From Channa striata (taxonomy: Eukaryota > Chordata > Actinopteri > Anabantiformes > Channidae), in the NCBI GenBank assembly GCA_033026295.1, contig CM065182.1, forward strand, positions 5,146,001 to 5,210,000: a stretch of 64,000 nt of DNA, in the 5' to 3' direction. Under the pieces are notes generated by a model that saw only the letters and a program-made list of their open reading frames with translations, had not been told where the DNA came from and did not search any database. The position numbers were made by a program, and so were the translations under genes. Below, piece by piece: positions 12,001-24,900 of the stretch. The first letter of the stretch is position 1; each line of letters begins with the position of its first letter.

Positions 12001-12365
12001 AGGCCGGAGTTTTTCTAAAAAAAACTGACTGACTCCTTCAATTTCTGACAAAGGAACAAAGAGTCCTTCCTCGTTTTTGTGTGTGTTTAATTTATATTTC
12101 CTGTCATTTATTTCTATCAGATATGAGCTGCAGTTTGCTTGTGAGGTCAAAGTGATCGAGCAGTGGCTTTAATGTTAAAAACAGACGTTTCCCTCGAACG
12201 GAGAAGAAATCATGGAGACCTGCACTGATGACACAGCCTGTGCATGTGGTTTCTGAATAAGCTGTAGTTTTAGAAGTTGTGTGTGTGAGCTGCATCTGGA
12301 TATTAATTATGTATTTAGGTGTGAATCGGAGTCTGTCTGTTTAGATCAGCTGCTAATCGTTAGAT

Positions 12366-12422
12366 GCTAATCGCATTAGATTGGATAAAAGCGTCTGCCA
12401 AATGCCTAAATGTAAATGTAAT
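12366..12422 (+). repeat. Teleost SINE-tail fragment ('ggataaaagcgtctgcc' type)
   Basis: The words 'ttggataaaagcgtctgcc', 'aaatgcc' and 'taaatgtaaatgtaat' match the 3' tail found on many fish short interspersed elements. It lies in the sowaha 3' UTR. Confidence 0.7.
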
Positions 12423-12772
12423 CGCTACAATTTTCACTGCATTTCAACTCAATAACAGAAACCTTAAAAAGCACATTATGATCAGCAAAGGTTAACCATG
12501 AATTACTTGTAGGTGTACGTTTGTGTATTCATGCATTAGAACCTTGATTTGAACTTGTGTTCTGTTCTTCTTGAAAAGTGAATCACAACTCACAAGAAAT
12601 TCATCTGCAAAAAAAGAATTGTTGTTACTGACGAATCAAGACTTGACTTGTTCTGCTCTGCGTTTTCTCCTCTGACTAAGAACTGAACCGAGAGCGTTGG
12701 GATGAACACGCATCAACCCAATGAACGAGGACGTGCTGACTCACAGGGGAATCAAACCTGTGGCGTTGACAC

Positions 12773-12778
12773 AATAAA
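12773..12778 (+). terminator. Poly(A) signal of sowaha
   Basis: AATAAA on the plus strand about 770 bp after the sowaha stop, with a G/T-rich sequence 15-40 bp downstream. Confidence 0.7.
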
Positions 12779-12799
12779 GTGGTGAAAACGTCTGAAATG

Positions 12800-15700
12800 T
12801 TTGTGGCCCTGGGGAGGATTGAGCAGATCTGCCTCTTTATCGCTTCACTTCATAACAGATTTTTTTCAAACACAGTTATCAAACCATTAAAATGTCCCTG
12901 AAGTAAATCCAAGTAAAATAAAATAAAAAGTTTAGCAGGAAAGCTGAAGGGTGTGTTATTTATCAAGGTGTGTGCGGCTTCCGTGAATCATTGCACAGGC
13001 CCAAGGTTCATGGCTCAGATCCACCCTCCAGCTCGTTGCGGCAGCTGTGATTCAGCCAGACAAGCAGGCGAGCGTGTGTTTGCATGTGTGCACGCATGTG
13101 GCTGCGTGTTGTGTGCGTTGTGTGTCGATGGCATCACGGGCCCTGACAGGCGGCTACATGACGACAAGACGCCGCAGAAGGAGACGCTGCGCAGCTGAAA
13201 GGAAAACGACCACGGCTGAAGAAGCAGCAGCACTTCACTAATGGTCAGCCACACTCTCCCTCTCTCTTCGCCTGTCGCCGCCTCGAGTCCTCGTCCCCGG
13301 TTTCTTTCGTGTCTCAGGACGTCACGTCCCCAGCAGCGAACATTGTCTTCGTGTCAAGACGATGTTTCATCCCCGAGCCTCAGGGTTTTGTTAGGCAAAT
13401 GTTCTTTTCTGCTGCTGCTGCTGTGAGGACAAAGGTCGAGGTCGGCAGCAGGAGTCAGCCTGCTGCAGCAATAGAAATTATAGGATGCAAATGTTGTAAT
13501 GAGTTTTATGATCAATGTGAACGTGTGAGTTGCACATTAAGAAATGCTTATTAGGAAACTTGTTTAAAGTTTAAAATTGTACAGCATCTAACTGTCACAC
13601 AGTAATTATTTGAGTTATATTTGATTATTTTATACCCAACAAACTGCTGTTTAACAGTGAATATCCATACACTATACACAATAACAATTGGTAAAACTTT
13701 GAGGAATTATTTAATGATGTTAAAAATACAGTTTAAAGCTAACTGGTGTCTGGGGCTGGGCTTCTCTCTGACATCAGTGTTAATGCAGCGTTTCTTAGCT
13801 GAAAGTGACAGAGCTGTTAGGAAACACAAAATGAACAATGAGACGCGAGACAACCGTGAATACACAAAACAGTTAGGATAAAACATTCAAAAGTTTTGAT
13901 AGATAACAAGTGAAACACCTGGAAACTTGAGAATTGTGTCGATAATTAGGCATGAATTTACCTCACACAGACTGAGAATAACCACAAAGAAATATGAAAG
14001 TTACTGTCAGACATTTTCAACTGGGAAACGAGAGTTCACCTGCTGCCCCGAAAACTCGGGAAACAACATTCACTCAAAGTGCAGCTGCAGCTGCTGAAGT
14101 CATTCAGTGCAAAAACACCTGAAGCTGAACTCAACTAACATCCATCATCTGCAACAAGCTTTCAGCTGTGAGGCACCAGTGCTGCCCCCATGGTTACCAT
14201 AACTTTTATTATAGTTATTAAAAGGAGACATGCAGAAAGTAAGAGTGTCTGAAGAGTTTTGTCTTGCTGGGACGTCTGCTGGTTCTATTACCTTCAGACG
14301 TCATTTACTAAGTTGCTTCAACTCTGCAGCTCGTTCATTCAGCTCTTCATTTTCTAAAATGGAAGTTTCATTCACGAAACAAAATTACAAAAGTTAATAA
14401 AACATAATTTCGTGTCTCTCTCATTCTAAGGCCCCTAATCAAAGGAGTGGAGCAGCTTTCATGTCTCTGTGCCGAAAGGCCTTTTGTCTCATAATCCGGC
14501 TCTGCCTGGCTGTGGGAAGGTAACTCCATCTGCTCCGGCACCTCTGGAGTCACGACATTGTCAGGCAGCCAGTGGATCTTGTTGCCTTTGGACGCGGTTT
14601 CTCCTTGTTGGTGAAGATAACCGACCGTCTGCGGTAGCTTTGTATTTATCTGACATCAGAGTCGTATCAATCTTCTAGCTCTCAGCAAAACAGTGAATCG
14701 TGCCACCGTCTCTCTCACAAAATGACCTCATCAGTGTCTGTTACTGTCGGGAGGCTCGGACTGAACCTTTCTCCTCTTGTCCAAGTGTTGGACATAATCC
14801 AGTGTAAATGTGCTTCCATAACAGTCCATAAAACTCCACCGAACGTCTTTTATTATGTATAATGTATAAATGTCCTGCCAGGACGTCCAGATGTGGACAA
14901 AGTTGTTGGAAGCCTGCCACACAAAAAAGGAACCAATGATTATGTATGAAATATCTCAGAAATAATAAAAAGTTATTCAAGAAATTGCTTTTTACATTTT
15001 ATTTAAAAGAATATTTTAAATATTACAACAAATATTAAAACAAAACAGCAGCATGACAACTTTTCTCCAATTATCGTTAAACACTGAATTAAAAATATCA
15101 CTACGATCCAGTTATTACATGATGTCCAGGCCATTTTTATTTGTTTGTTTCAAAAGTTAAGGAGCAGATTAGATCTACTGGTAACTAAATTATTACAGTG
15201 TGTGTCAATTAGAGCAGGGCTTCAACAGAAACGTCGACTTTAATAAAGAGGCAATAATAATTAGTATAATAATTAAACTTTAAAACCACAGTGGGTGTTT
15301 CAGCTTGAGATAAGGCTGCTCCGCTCGGTGGGACGAGGAGGCCGAAGGTGTGCTGACATTCCTGTGGGTGGAGGGTTCAGAGTTCAGCTTTGAAGCCGCT
15401 GATCTGAGCAGCTGGCAGACTGAGTCATCCGCCTTCACCCACAGCCCCCAGACACCGCGCAGACACTGCGTGTTCTGACCAGTGTGACACGCTTATTTAG
15501 TAGCACGAAGCCATAAAGAAAAGAAAATCACCCTTTTTTTTTTTGCCCCACTGTGGTGTCGATTCCCAGCTGGAGGCTGGAGTGTTTCATCCTTTTTTTC
15601 CCCCACACACAGTCAGTGATTATCAGCTGCAGAGCTCCTCGTTTCCCAGCAGTGTGACAGAAGGGCTGTTTCCGTGTTCACTCCATCCTGTTCCCCGACG

Positions 15701-16770
15701 CGTTTGCAGCCTGCACCATCCACTGCTCCATCATTTACACCGTCTTTGTAATGACGCTGAACCTAATTACCATGCAATTAGTGTCCGACAAAGACTGCGC
15801 TTGTTCAGGATCCCCAGAGTTCCACTGACTTCGGCGAGAATCGGATAATAAGTGTTTGTTTGTGTTGTGTGAAGGACACTAAGTGCTGTCTGATGTCTCT
15901 CAGCCCCCTGGGATGTTCCTCTGCTACTTGCCAACAAGCATTTCTGTTTTCTCAGTACATTTGGTACAATCTTTTCATTAAAACTGTTATTGCTGACAGA
16001 CTGAATGACACTCCAGTGATGGGCTGAACAAATTAGAGCAGAGAGGCATGAAAGAGACCAGAGAGGAGGGAGAAGCAGACGGCCACTTTTTTTTTTTAAA
16101 CCACTTAAAAGAAACGTATTTATACTCGTGGAAGGATTTTGTATCTTTACTAATTGCACCGGTTTTCCTGCAGCTCGGGGGCAGCAGGGACCGGGTGGTT
16201 GGTGGCGGTTTGTTGACGTGCCTGCAGAGGGCAGAGCTGAACTCTGGGAGGAACAGCTGATCCTGAAAAACTGCAGCACTGAGGACTGAGGACATTAAAC
16301 ATTCGTCCACAGACAATGTGCCGATTTTCCGTATGTGCTGATACTGTTAGATCACATGCTTATCACAGGTGGGAGGTCAAAAAGTATATTTACTCTAGTA
16401 CGGTTCATAATTAAAAATTTGCAGAACTTGGGAGTATTTAAATGTTTGGCTACATTTCAAAGGGATTGTTCATACTTTTACTGCACCATATTTGCTTTAG
16501 CTCCTAGTTACATTTTATAAAATCAAATAACCTATTAATGATCCATTATCATTGATTCAGGTTATCAACAGTATCAAACTCAGTATGTAAAATATGTTGT
16601 ATTGTTTGTGAAGTAGTTGGAGTTTTGTGCTTTAAGTACAATGTTGACTTATTTGAGTATTTGTACTTCTACCACCTTCTGCATCTGTTTGTCGCTCGTA
16701 GTGATTCAAAAATTGCCTTTCTAATTTTAGACAACTTTAAAAAACAAACAATATAGCAGGAGAGGGAGAT
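12800..16770. other. Intergenic region between convergent sowaha and shroom1
   Basis: No exon, RNA gene or conserved motif is recognisable. Open frames here are short and lack protein-like composition. The right part (from about 16366) holds a dispersed repeat. Confidence 0.6.
16366..16690 (+). repeat. Teleost dispersed repeat, 'agtatatttactctagtac' family, copy 1
   Basis: The stretch opens 'ggtgggaggtcaaaaagtat' and continues through 'catacttttactgcaccata' to 'tatttgagtatttgtacttc' and 'taccaccttctgcatctg'. It is a degenerate copy of a very common fish repeat built of 'agtaact..gtac' and 'acttttact' words. Three other copies occur in this window. Confidence 0.6.
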
Positions 16771-17292
16771 CTTAATTTATTCACAATATTACAGTGTGGA
16801 ATTTACAACTCCAAACAGGCACAAAAACACAATTCAAATCAAAAGAAAAAAAAGTGGGGGGTGAAATAAAGCAGACGCAGTCGATTTAGAAACATCTCTG
16901 CTCTCGTTCCACCACTGACATACATTGTATTTCATCCTTGGATTCACAGCAGATTCCGTTTGTATCAACTGCCGCACGACTGCCAGTGAAACAAAAATCC
17001 CCCAAATCAACAAATCCAATCCAACTGCAAAAACAGGCCCCTGACAGGAAGAAGAAATGACTCAGGAAGTTGTCAAATGTTTGTTTGTGTGCACACATAG
17101 CAACGACCAAAATGAGCATCTATTCATGCGCCGCTTCCTTTCTGCTCCTCGCTTTCTCCAAAATGTTGATCTCTCGTGCACGTTGAGAATCCCAGCAGGC
17201 TGCAGGGGAAAACATGAGAGTCTTTCTGACCCTTCAGCCTCGCATCAGCGCAAAGGCCAAAACAAACATATTTGTTTAGCAAACTGAGCAGA

Positions 17293-17316
17293 GGGCTGGT
17301 GGGTGGGGTGGGGGGG
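17293..17316 (+). other. G-quadruplex-type G-rich tract
   Basis: Four G runs of 3, 3, 4 and 7 with loops of 5, 1 and 1 fit a G4-forming motif on the plus strand. Confidence 0.7.
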
Positions 17317-17803
17317 TTATAAATCTCCAGAGGATTGTAGTAGTGCTGGGGAGGTGGGGTAATATCTCACAGGGTTATATGGTTTCCAGTTTCTGAGGAA
17401 AACTTGTTTTTAGCTTTTTACGTGTGAGTGGTTGTTATTGTATAAATATTACATACACTGGATCATCTTTCTGTCTGCACAACAGACAGGTAAAAATTTC
17501 CTGAGGGACAATGTTGAACATTTTCATCATTTTATGAACTTGTAGTTTTATTGAAAACTAACCGAGTCGACACTAAACACCAACAGGAAGTGTACAACCT
17601 CTACAACATGGAAACAATCATGATCTCAAATGTAGAGCGGCTCACGGCGCTCGCAAATGAATCAGGTTCCTTCATTGCAAAACCAGAAAAACTAACGACA
17701 AAGTTTGATGTGGAAAAACCTTAAAAATCTTCGTTAAAAGTTGAGTAGTAACTAACATGATGTAATATCAATTTGAATAAATTTCAAGGTTGCATGTGCC
17801 TAA

Positions 17804-17827
17804 GGGGGTGGGGGTGGGGGTGGGGGG
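17804..17827 (+). other. Strong G-quadruplex motif, (G5T)3G6
   Basis: Four runs of 5, 5, 5 and 6 G are separated by single T residues. This is a near-ideal G4 motif on the plus strand, and an i-motif-type C tract on the strand that matches shroom1 mRNA. Confidence 0.9.
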
Positions 17828-18984
17828 TGCAGGCAAAGAGCAATTAGTGTAGGACACCTGAAGTGAAGAGTGTGGGCTTTTCTTTCGTGAAAGAGTGTTT
17901 CAAGTATCACGTGTCACCTCTGCAACAAAGGAACATTGGGAGAAAATACTCAGTGATATAATTGCTGCTTATTTCTAATCTGCTTTAAAGAGGTTTAGCA
18001 CCTCTATGAGCAACTGTTCCAGCATGAATCATCAAGACTTAGTACGACAAAGTATGAAATTAGCTAAAAAACTAAACAAGCGTTTGTACACAATCATCAC
18101 TGTTGCTGGGTGTTACTCATGTACCGGTCACATGGACATATTTTCAACATTCCTATTTAAGAAACTAAGGAGTTAAAGAGAAATGTTGTTTCATTGAATG
18201 GAATAAGGCTTGAAATCATTTCAAAAACAAATCTGATTTGAAGAAGTGTGCATGTGTATCACATGCGTCAGTACAAAGTGCTTTTTCGTTCACCTTTTTT
18301 GGTTTTTAGTGCCTTGAAAAACATAAAACAACATAAAAGCATGACCAAAAAAGATTCAACCTGCTACGTCTATTGTACGTTTTACTGATACAACACAGTA
18401 CGCTGCCCCTCTAAGGGTTCGCTCTTTGACCGAGGCCTTCTCACTCGTCAAAATACAATCTTAAAGCTTATAACAGGTTTCCACGGGTGCAGATACAAGA
18501 CTGTAGAGCTAGCGTTTTAACGAAAAGTGAAGAGCGGTTGCTGAATTGCTACGAGGACGTGCAAAGTTTCCACACAGCAGTGCTAATGAAAAGTAAACGT
18601 TCTACAGCATCACTAATACGAAGGCACGCAGGAGGACAGTTGGGTTTTCCGCTTCAAATCAAAGCGAACGTCAGATGCAAACTGCAGATTGTGCAGAATA
18701 AAAGTCGGGCAGGCCTCTGGGCATCTTCTGTAGACGACAGAAAGACAAAGGGCTTCACCTTCAGGGGTTTGTTACTCATGGAGGAGAGCACACTGGGTCC
18801 CCCGGTGGCCCGACCAGATGCTTTCGATGGACAGGAGAACGTTATGACGGGGTGCAAAGGGCTTATAATCCATGTCCTGTGTCTCTGGGCCTGCACAGAA
18901 CAGCCAGAACTCTGCACTTGCCTTGTTTCAAGGCAAGTAAAGAATGGAAGAGAAATCCAGAGCGTTCGTTGGCCCTCCTCCCCC

Positions 18985-21900
18985 TCACAGATTCAGACTG
19001 TTGGAAAGCGCCTCCAGCTGCTCCTCCACCAGCCTCTGCTTCTCCTCCAGGTCCTTCTGCCGGATGAGCAGCGAGGCCGTGGTCTGAACGAAGCGCCGGT
19101 AGTCCTGCAGCTGCTCGGCAGACAGCTGGCGTGACAGGAAGGTGGAGACCAGGTTCTCCCTCCGGTCCAGGTTGTCCTTCAGATCTTTGGCATCTTCCCT
19201 CTGTTTGCACAGCAGACGGTGGCGACTGTCCAGAGATTGCTGAGAGCAGAGAGGAAACGGGAGATCATAAGACATACCTGATATGGATAATACATGCAGA
19301 TAACCAGACTGGCGGACAAGACTCGGGTTTGTCTTTGAAATGTCGAGCATATTCGGATGTAGAGTGATACAAGTTGCAAAGTATAAGTTCTGAAAAGAAC
19401 ATCCACTAAAGCATAAAATCTGTAGAAAATCTGCAAAAATCTTTAAACTAATCACATCAGAAGTCCAACCTTCCAACCACAAGTTTATTTTAATTTAAAG
19501 GAATATTGCATTCGAGCTGTGAGTTCCACTGAGGATTTTTCCAACAGAGATGCAGTGTTTCCTTGTGTCAACAGAGGGCAGGGAAGACACGAATGTCATC
19601 GAAACCAGGCTGCAGTTTCGGTGACTCAGTGTAAATACCAGAGTTGCTGATAACAGCAAGAAAACAAATGAGGCTCTAACAAGCCCACAACGTTGAGCCG
19701 GGCTTTTACAGATGGACAAACCAACAAAGAGGCCTTTCAGGGGTAAAACTAAAAATCTAATGCATCCATGCACACATGACCTGATGCTGAAAATAATGGG
19801 ACACATAATGGAAAAGGATCTTCAGAGGGAAAACGAGGCACAGAGCCTAAGTCAGACCCTGCAACATCACTTGAAATTCATAATTAACTAAAAACTAGTA
19901 TAATTTAAAGCAACATCAGATTCAGTATTTTGACATTTGTAGGTTTTAGAGGCTCAATCCCTTTTTAAAACCATTTGAAATCAACTTAAAGCGACTCACA
20001 GTATATCAAATTGCAGTTTATCAGGAATAATCTTGTGACGCAAACACAGATAAGCTAAAAAAAAAAGGCCAAATAAACACGGATAAACATTACAGCATTT
20101 TTTGAATTCCACACAGCGAGGAACCTCGAGTCCATTAAATTGCCCTTCAACTTTTCCCAAGTGGCCTGTTTGCTGTTGTAGAGCAAACAGAACGAGAGCA
20201 CAGCTGAGGGCATGGGTGCAGCCACGCACCTCTGATGCTCGCTTTTCTTTTTTTTTTTTCCAGAAGCTCTAAATGAGCTGCCATGAATCCTGGGACATTT
20301 AAAGGTTCCATGACACTGTGTTCCCCCTGGGGGCGCATGCTGACAATGTGCTTTATGTGTGCGGATGTGTAAACGCTTCAGGGCAGGTACAGGAGCAGAA
20401 ATGGGAACAAAATACGCAAAGCACATGACGGCGCACCGCAGCACATCAGCAGATTTTTATCACATCTTATTTACAGGTGTAATGGGGTCAATTAACCTGA
20501 AGAAATATGGGTCAGAGAATGTGTCACACATTCACAATATTAGTGTTTTTAACCCTGAGGGAAGATAAAGAAGTAATGAAAAATATTGAGAGTACTTCAT
20601 TACAATCCAATATCCTGCACTCAGAACGTTGCTTAAGTAAAAGCACAGATGTATTGGCTCAAACTACGCCAAAAATAAAAGTATTGTTTATGCAGAATAT
20701 TTTATTTCACATCAATGAATATGAAATGATTGGATTATAACTACTGATGCATCAACATAGTTATCACTTTAATCAGTGCAGCTTTAACAACAGAGCTTAT
20801 TTCCACGTCCTTGTTCATTGTTTGCATGATAACGTCAGTTAGTTTCCGAACTGCTGAGTAGCTGTTGTGATTTAGTGATACATAAATAAAATTGAATCAG
20901 CTGAATATTTGCTTCTAAAATGTAGTAAAGACAAAGTAGCATCAATACAAATACATTAGAGCTGTACACAAGCACAGTGCGTAAGTAAACGTACTTTGTT
21001 GGTTTAAACCACTTCTCATAAATTAATCTTGCAAAAAAGATTTTGTTAGTTTGGTAATTTCTTGCAGAAATTGCCACACAGCGCAGGGCAACTGATCGCA
21101 CGAACACGCATCGCTTTTTAAAGCATCAGGACCTAATTTGGAGGCCTGACGATGAGCAGACCAAAACCACTTTGGTTCCTCACCTTCTCCTCAGCGTCTG
21201 TGTGCTGGTCCACGGTGCTCAGGGCGTTCTGCACCCTGGCCAGCCGTGCGGAGAGGCACAGCAGCAGGCTGACCACCCTCTCCAGGTCTCCTATGAACAG
21301 GCTGTACCTCTCCTGCTCCACGGGCAGACACCGGTCACGGACCAGCACCTGCAGCGCCTCCCCGCGGGCCACGTTTTCCTGAACCTCTGTCTGGAGAGCG
21401 GCATGCAGCTCTTCCAGGGAACGCAGGCGCTCCTCGATACAGGACACCAACAGACGCTGGTAATTCAAGCACAGCGATATTTGTCATGAGTCAACGACGC
21501 AGCATTTACATTCAGTGGAAACAAAAAGATTTATATCACATTTGGTGTCCTGGGATTAACAAAAACTGAATGGGCAGTCAGGAAGAAGAAATCATCCATG
21601 AGATAAGACATCTCTCTCCTTAAAATGAGCCCACTTACATCGACATGGTAACAACACAACATCACCAAGTCAGTGTTTTAAAAACGGGAAAACCACAATG
21701 ACACCACAGTAGAATTTCCTTCCTGTTGTTCTTTCCTCTCGTCATTTTCACTGAGCGTGTTGTCAGAATTTATAAAGAGGTCATTTTTAAATACATTTAA
21801 ATATACGCTTTACTTCGTATTAAAACATCCACTCTGTGCATAAATAATTCATTACCTTCTTGTCTGTGATGTCGGTTTTGCTCAGCACCTCTGTACGCTG

Positions 21901-24900
21901 AGGTGTAAGACTGTCAGGACGTGGTTGGGTCCCTTCGACTGCTTCAGTACTAGAAAAGGAAAACAAGGCATTGAGGCAACTGTTTTTGCTCAAATTTAAT
22001 TTTCATCTAATCTGGGCTACATCCAGTCTGCTGTTTTCAGTGAACTCTCAGTTAGGCCACTGCTGTTTGTGTATTGCAAAATACTCAGATGCAAACACAC
22101 AGGCCTTCTGTATGTGAACGTGCAACGGTGCTACAAAAGGTAATGCTGATTCATAGAGTCTAATTAATTTGGTCTTATCTGCACCAACACCGTGTCAAAT
22201 TAATAACAGATGGATTCCCATTTCCATATACACAGCTTTGTGTGTGTGTGCATGATAAAAGATTATGTAGTCACCTGAGGGACTGGAAAGTCCTTGACTT
22301 GGGAAATTTATAAACCAGATCCAACCATCTTAAATTCCAACGCCAATTTCCATTATTTTACAGCCATTTTCTGGGCTGAATTTATTACTTCACAATAATT
22401 TGTTTAGAAAGTGTGCTTTCTTCTCTAACTCCGGCAGTAAAATACTCTCAAGACGCCACTAGAATCGGATTCATGTTTAGTTGGAGTTTATGTATATTAC
22501 AACTGGTGTAAAAATTCAGGGCATGAACATTTACCTTTCTGCAGCTCCTCTCTGCTCCTGTTTCTTCTTATAATGCTCCTCCATCAGCAGCGTGTCCTCA
22601 GACAGCAGCTGCTCCATTAGCATCAGCGCCGTCTTACGATTGGCCAGCGGATAGAGCACTCTGGCCAGTGACTGGTCAGCTTTGACCACTTCTTCGACAA
22701 GTTCCTCCCACTGAGGACCGTCTGCAGGCCTCTCCACATTCTCCGCCTCTTCTTCTGGTGCCCCCGTCTCCTTCACCTCCTGGGTTTTTTCCAACTTCTC
22801 ATCTTCTATTTCTGGACTCTTCTCCTCTTCCACCTGCTGACTGACGTCCGCATCGGAGACGGAGACGCAAGGAGACACAGAGGTTTCACTTGTCTGTGTT
22901 TTAGGAGCCGAGCTGCTGGACTCGTCATTGAAAATGTCATCTGTCAGTGGTGAGGTATGGACGTCCTTTTTGAACTCTTCTTGTGGAGGGAGTATCCACA
23001 GTGATGGGTCCGTGGTGACACCACAGCTCAGATTTACCTCATGTGGTGGGGCTTCGTCGATGGGTTCATCCACCGACTGCTCTCTCTCTGACCCAGACAC
23101 AGAAGAAGACGTCCTGGTGCTACTGGAAGTTAAACAATATTATTATCACACATGGCCAGAATCATGTTTGCACAATCACAAACGCATGTTAGATTTGCAT
23201 TAGTGTGGTGTCGTGAGGTGTTGTGCAGGTGACACATTCAGATAAAGTACAACAAATGTCGGTCTGTTGTGGTAGGTGCCTTTAGTCAAATTGTTTCATG
23301 CAGGAAATAAATATCATCTTACCTGAAGCAGGGCCTGTTGTCAAAAGAAAGCTTTGTCTGGGTGGGGGTGGACGGGGTGAATTTGATCTCCCTCCCACTG
23401 GTCTCCAGACCTCTGGGAGATGGTGGGTTCGATGAGGTGTCACTGGACCTGAATTCATCTGTGACAGGGCCCTGAGATCCAGGAGATCCAGAATGAACCC
23501 TGCCCCGCGAAGAGGAGCAGGAGGCAGGGGATGTGGGTCTACTCGAATTCCTTGTTCCTGCTGTTGCATTCTCCTGGGGTTCTGAGTTCTGCTTGAACAG
23601 GGCCTTATTCTGAGTTTGGTTCTGTACCTGAGTGTTCTTCTGAAGAACTCTCTCTAGTTCTTTTCCCACTTGACACGACACAACTAGAGGTTGTTGTTTC
23701 CTTCCTTTCTTGGTTCCTCTGGCTTCAACCATGAATGGCAAATCTCTGTCTGCTCCTGGTGGTCCAGTCGAACTCCTCCATAGTTGATCCAGCTGCTCAG
23801 AACTTTTACTCAGCCCAGAGGGTTTTTTTATTTTGGAAGCCCCAAGCTCCTCCATGGACTTCCCCCTCTGTGCAACCACACGGACAAGCTGCCAGCCCCC
23901 AGGTTCTGGCTTTACCAACTGATCCTCAGCAGCATTTTTCTGTGGACTGAAATTGACAGTCAGAGTTTAAATGTGTAACATAAGCCATGAAAATCATATA
24001 AAACATATCATAATTTCAAAAACAGACTGTGGCCTTTGAATTGAAACAAACATTTTTACTAAGCACATTCTTTGAGGGTAAAAAAAAGCATCATAAAAAG
24101 GTAATTTGATATTCCAAAACATCACAGCACAGTTGTGAGAAGTAGGTCAATGCCTTTAAACTGGTTCACTAAATGACTAGTTTTCTTCTGCAGTCTATGC
24201 ATAAACCTTTTGAAAGGAATGCTGGTTTGCATGAGCGGGCGGGTGTTGACTTTCTAGAAGCACAAGGAATCCAGTTGAGATTTATAGTCTGCACACACAT
24301 TACTGACCTAATATTCTCGTGACCTAAAACCAGGAAAAATGCCCCAATTTGTCTGCAGTGCTGGTACATACCTAGAGGTTTCCACAGTATTAACTGTTAG
24401 TGGATCCCCCTCGCAGTCATCATTCTGCAGACACAGGAGAGGAACAGAAAGGCAACAATTACAGTGGAACTGCTACAAACAAAACACTTTCCTTGCAGTT
24501 TAAACAGGGTTTAAACATATGGGTTTAAACACACACACAGACACACAACAATGCAAAGTTCTACTGCACAATTACGTTGATACGGATGATGGCTGGTACA
24601 ATAAACAGTAAACTGTGGCATAGAATAAGTGAAAAATGTAAAGCTAAGGTTTTATAACTATGGAGGATATCTCGATTAGAGAAAAAAAGACTTACCTGAA
24701 ATGAATGTGGTGTGGACGTCGATCTGTTCCTGAAGAAACTCGGTGGTTCTGGCTGGTTCAAGAGACTCTCCACCGAGGCCGACTTCGCCTGGGATGCACC
24801 CTGGCTCTCCCTCCACCTTGCTTGATTTGACGGGCCAGCATATTGGCCTGAACAAGACTGTGCTGAGAAGAACTGTGCATACCTGTTTTGTGAAAATGAA

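Larger units (their letters stand above)
12001..12800 (+). other. sowaha: sowaha 3' UTR
   Basis: The sequence after the stop has no further coding potential and reaches a canonical AATAAA at 12773-12778, followed by a GT/G-rich stretch (tgtttgtggccctggggag) suited as a downstream cleavage element. A SINE-tail fragment lies within it. Confidence 0.65.
16776..18984 (-). other. shroom1: shroom1 3' UTR with two candidate poly(A) signals
   Basis: After the stop at 18987-18985 the minus strand has no coding potential. AATAAA occurs at 17552-17547 (about 1.4 kb after the stop) and at 16781-16776 (about 2.2 kb). Either could end the transcript. The forward strand carries long G runs here, so the mRNA would be C-rich at those points. 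Confidence 0.55.

Noticed and set aside
18487..19134. 215-codon plus-strand open frame
   Set aside because: Its right part is antisense to the terminal shroom1 exon encoding ASD2 coiled coil; the rest has no protein-like features.
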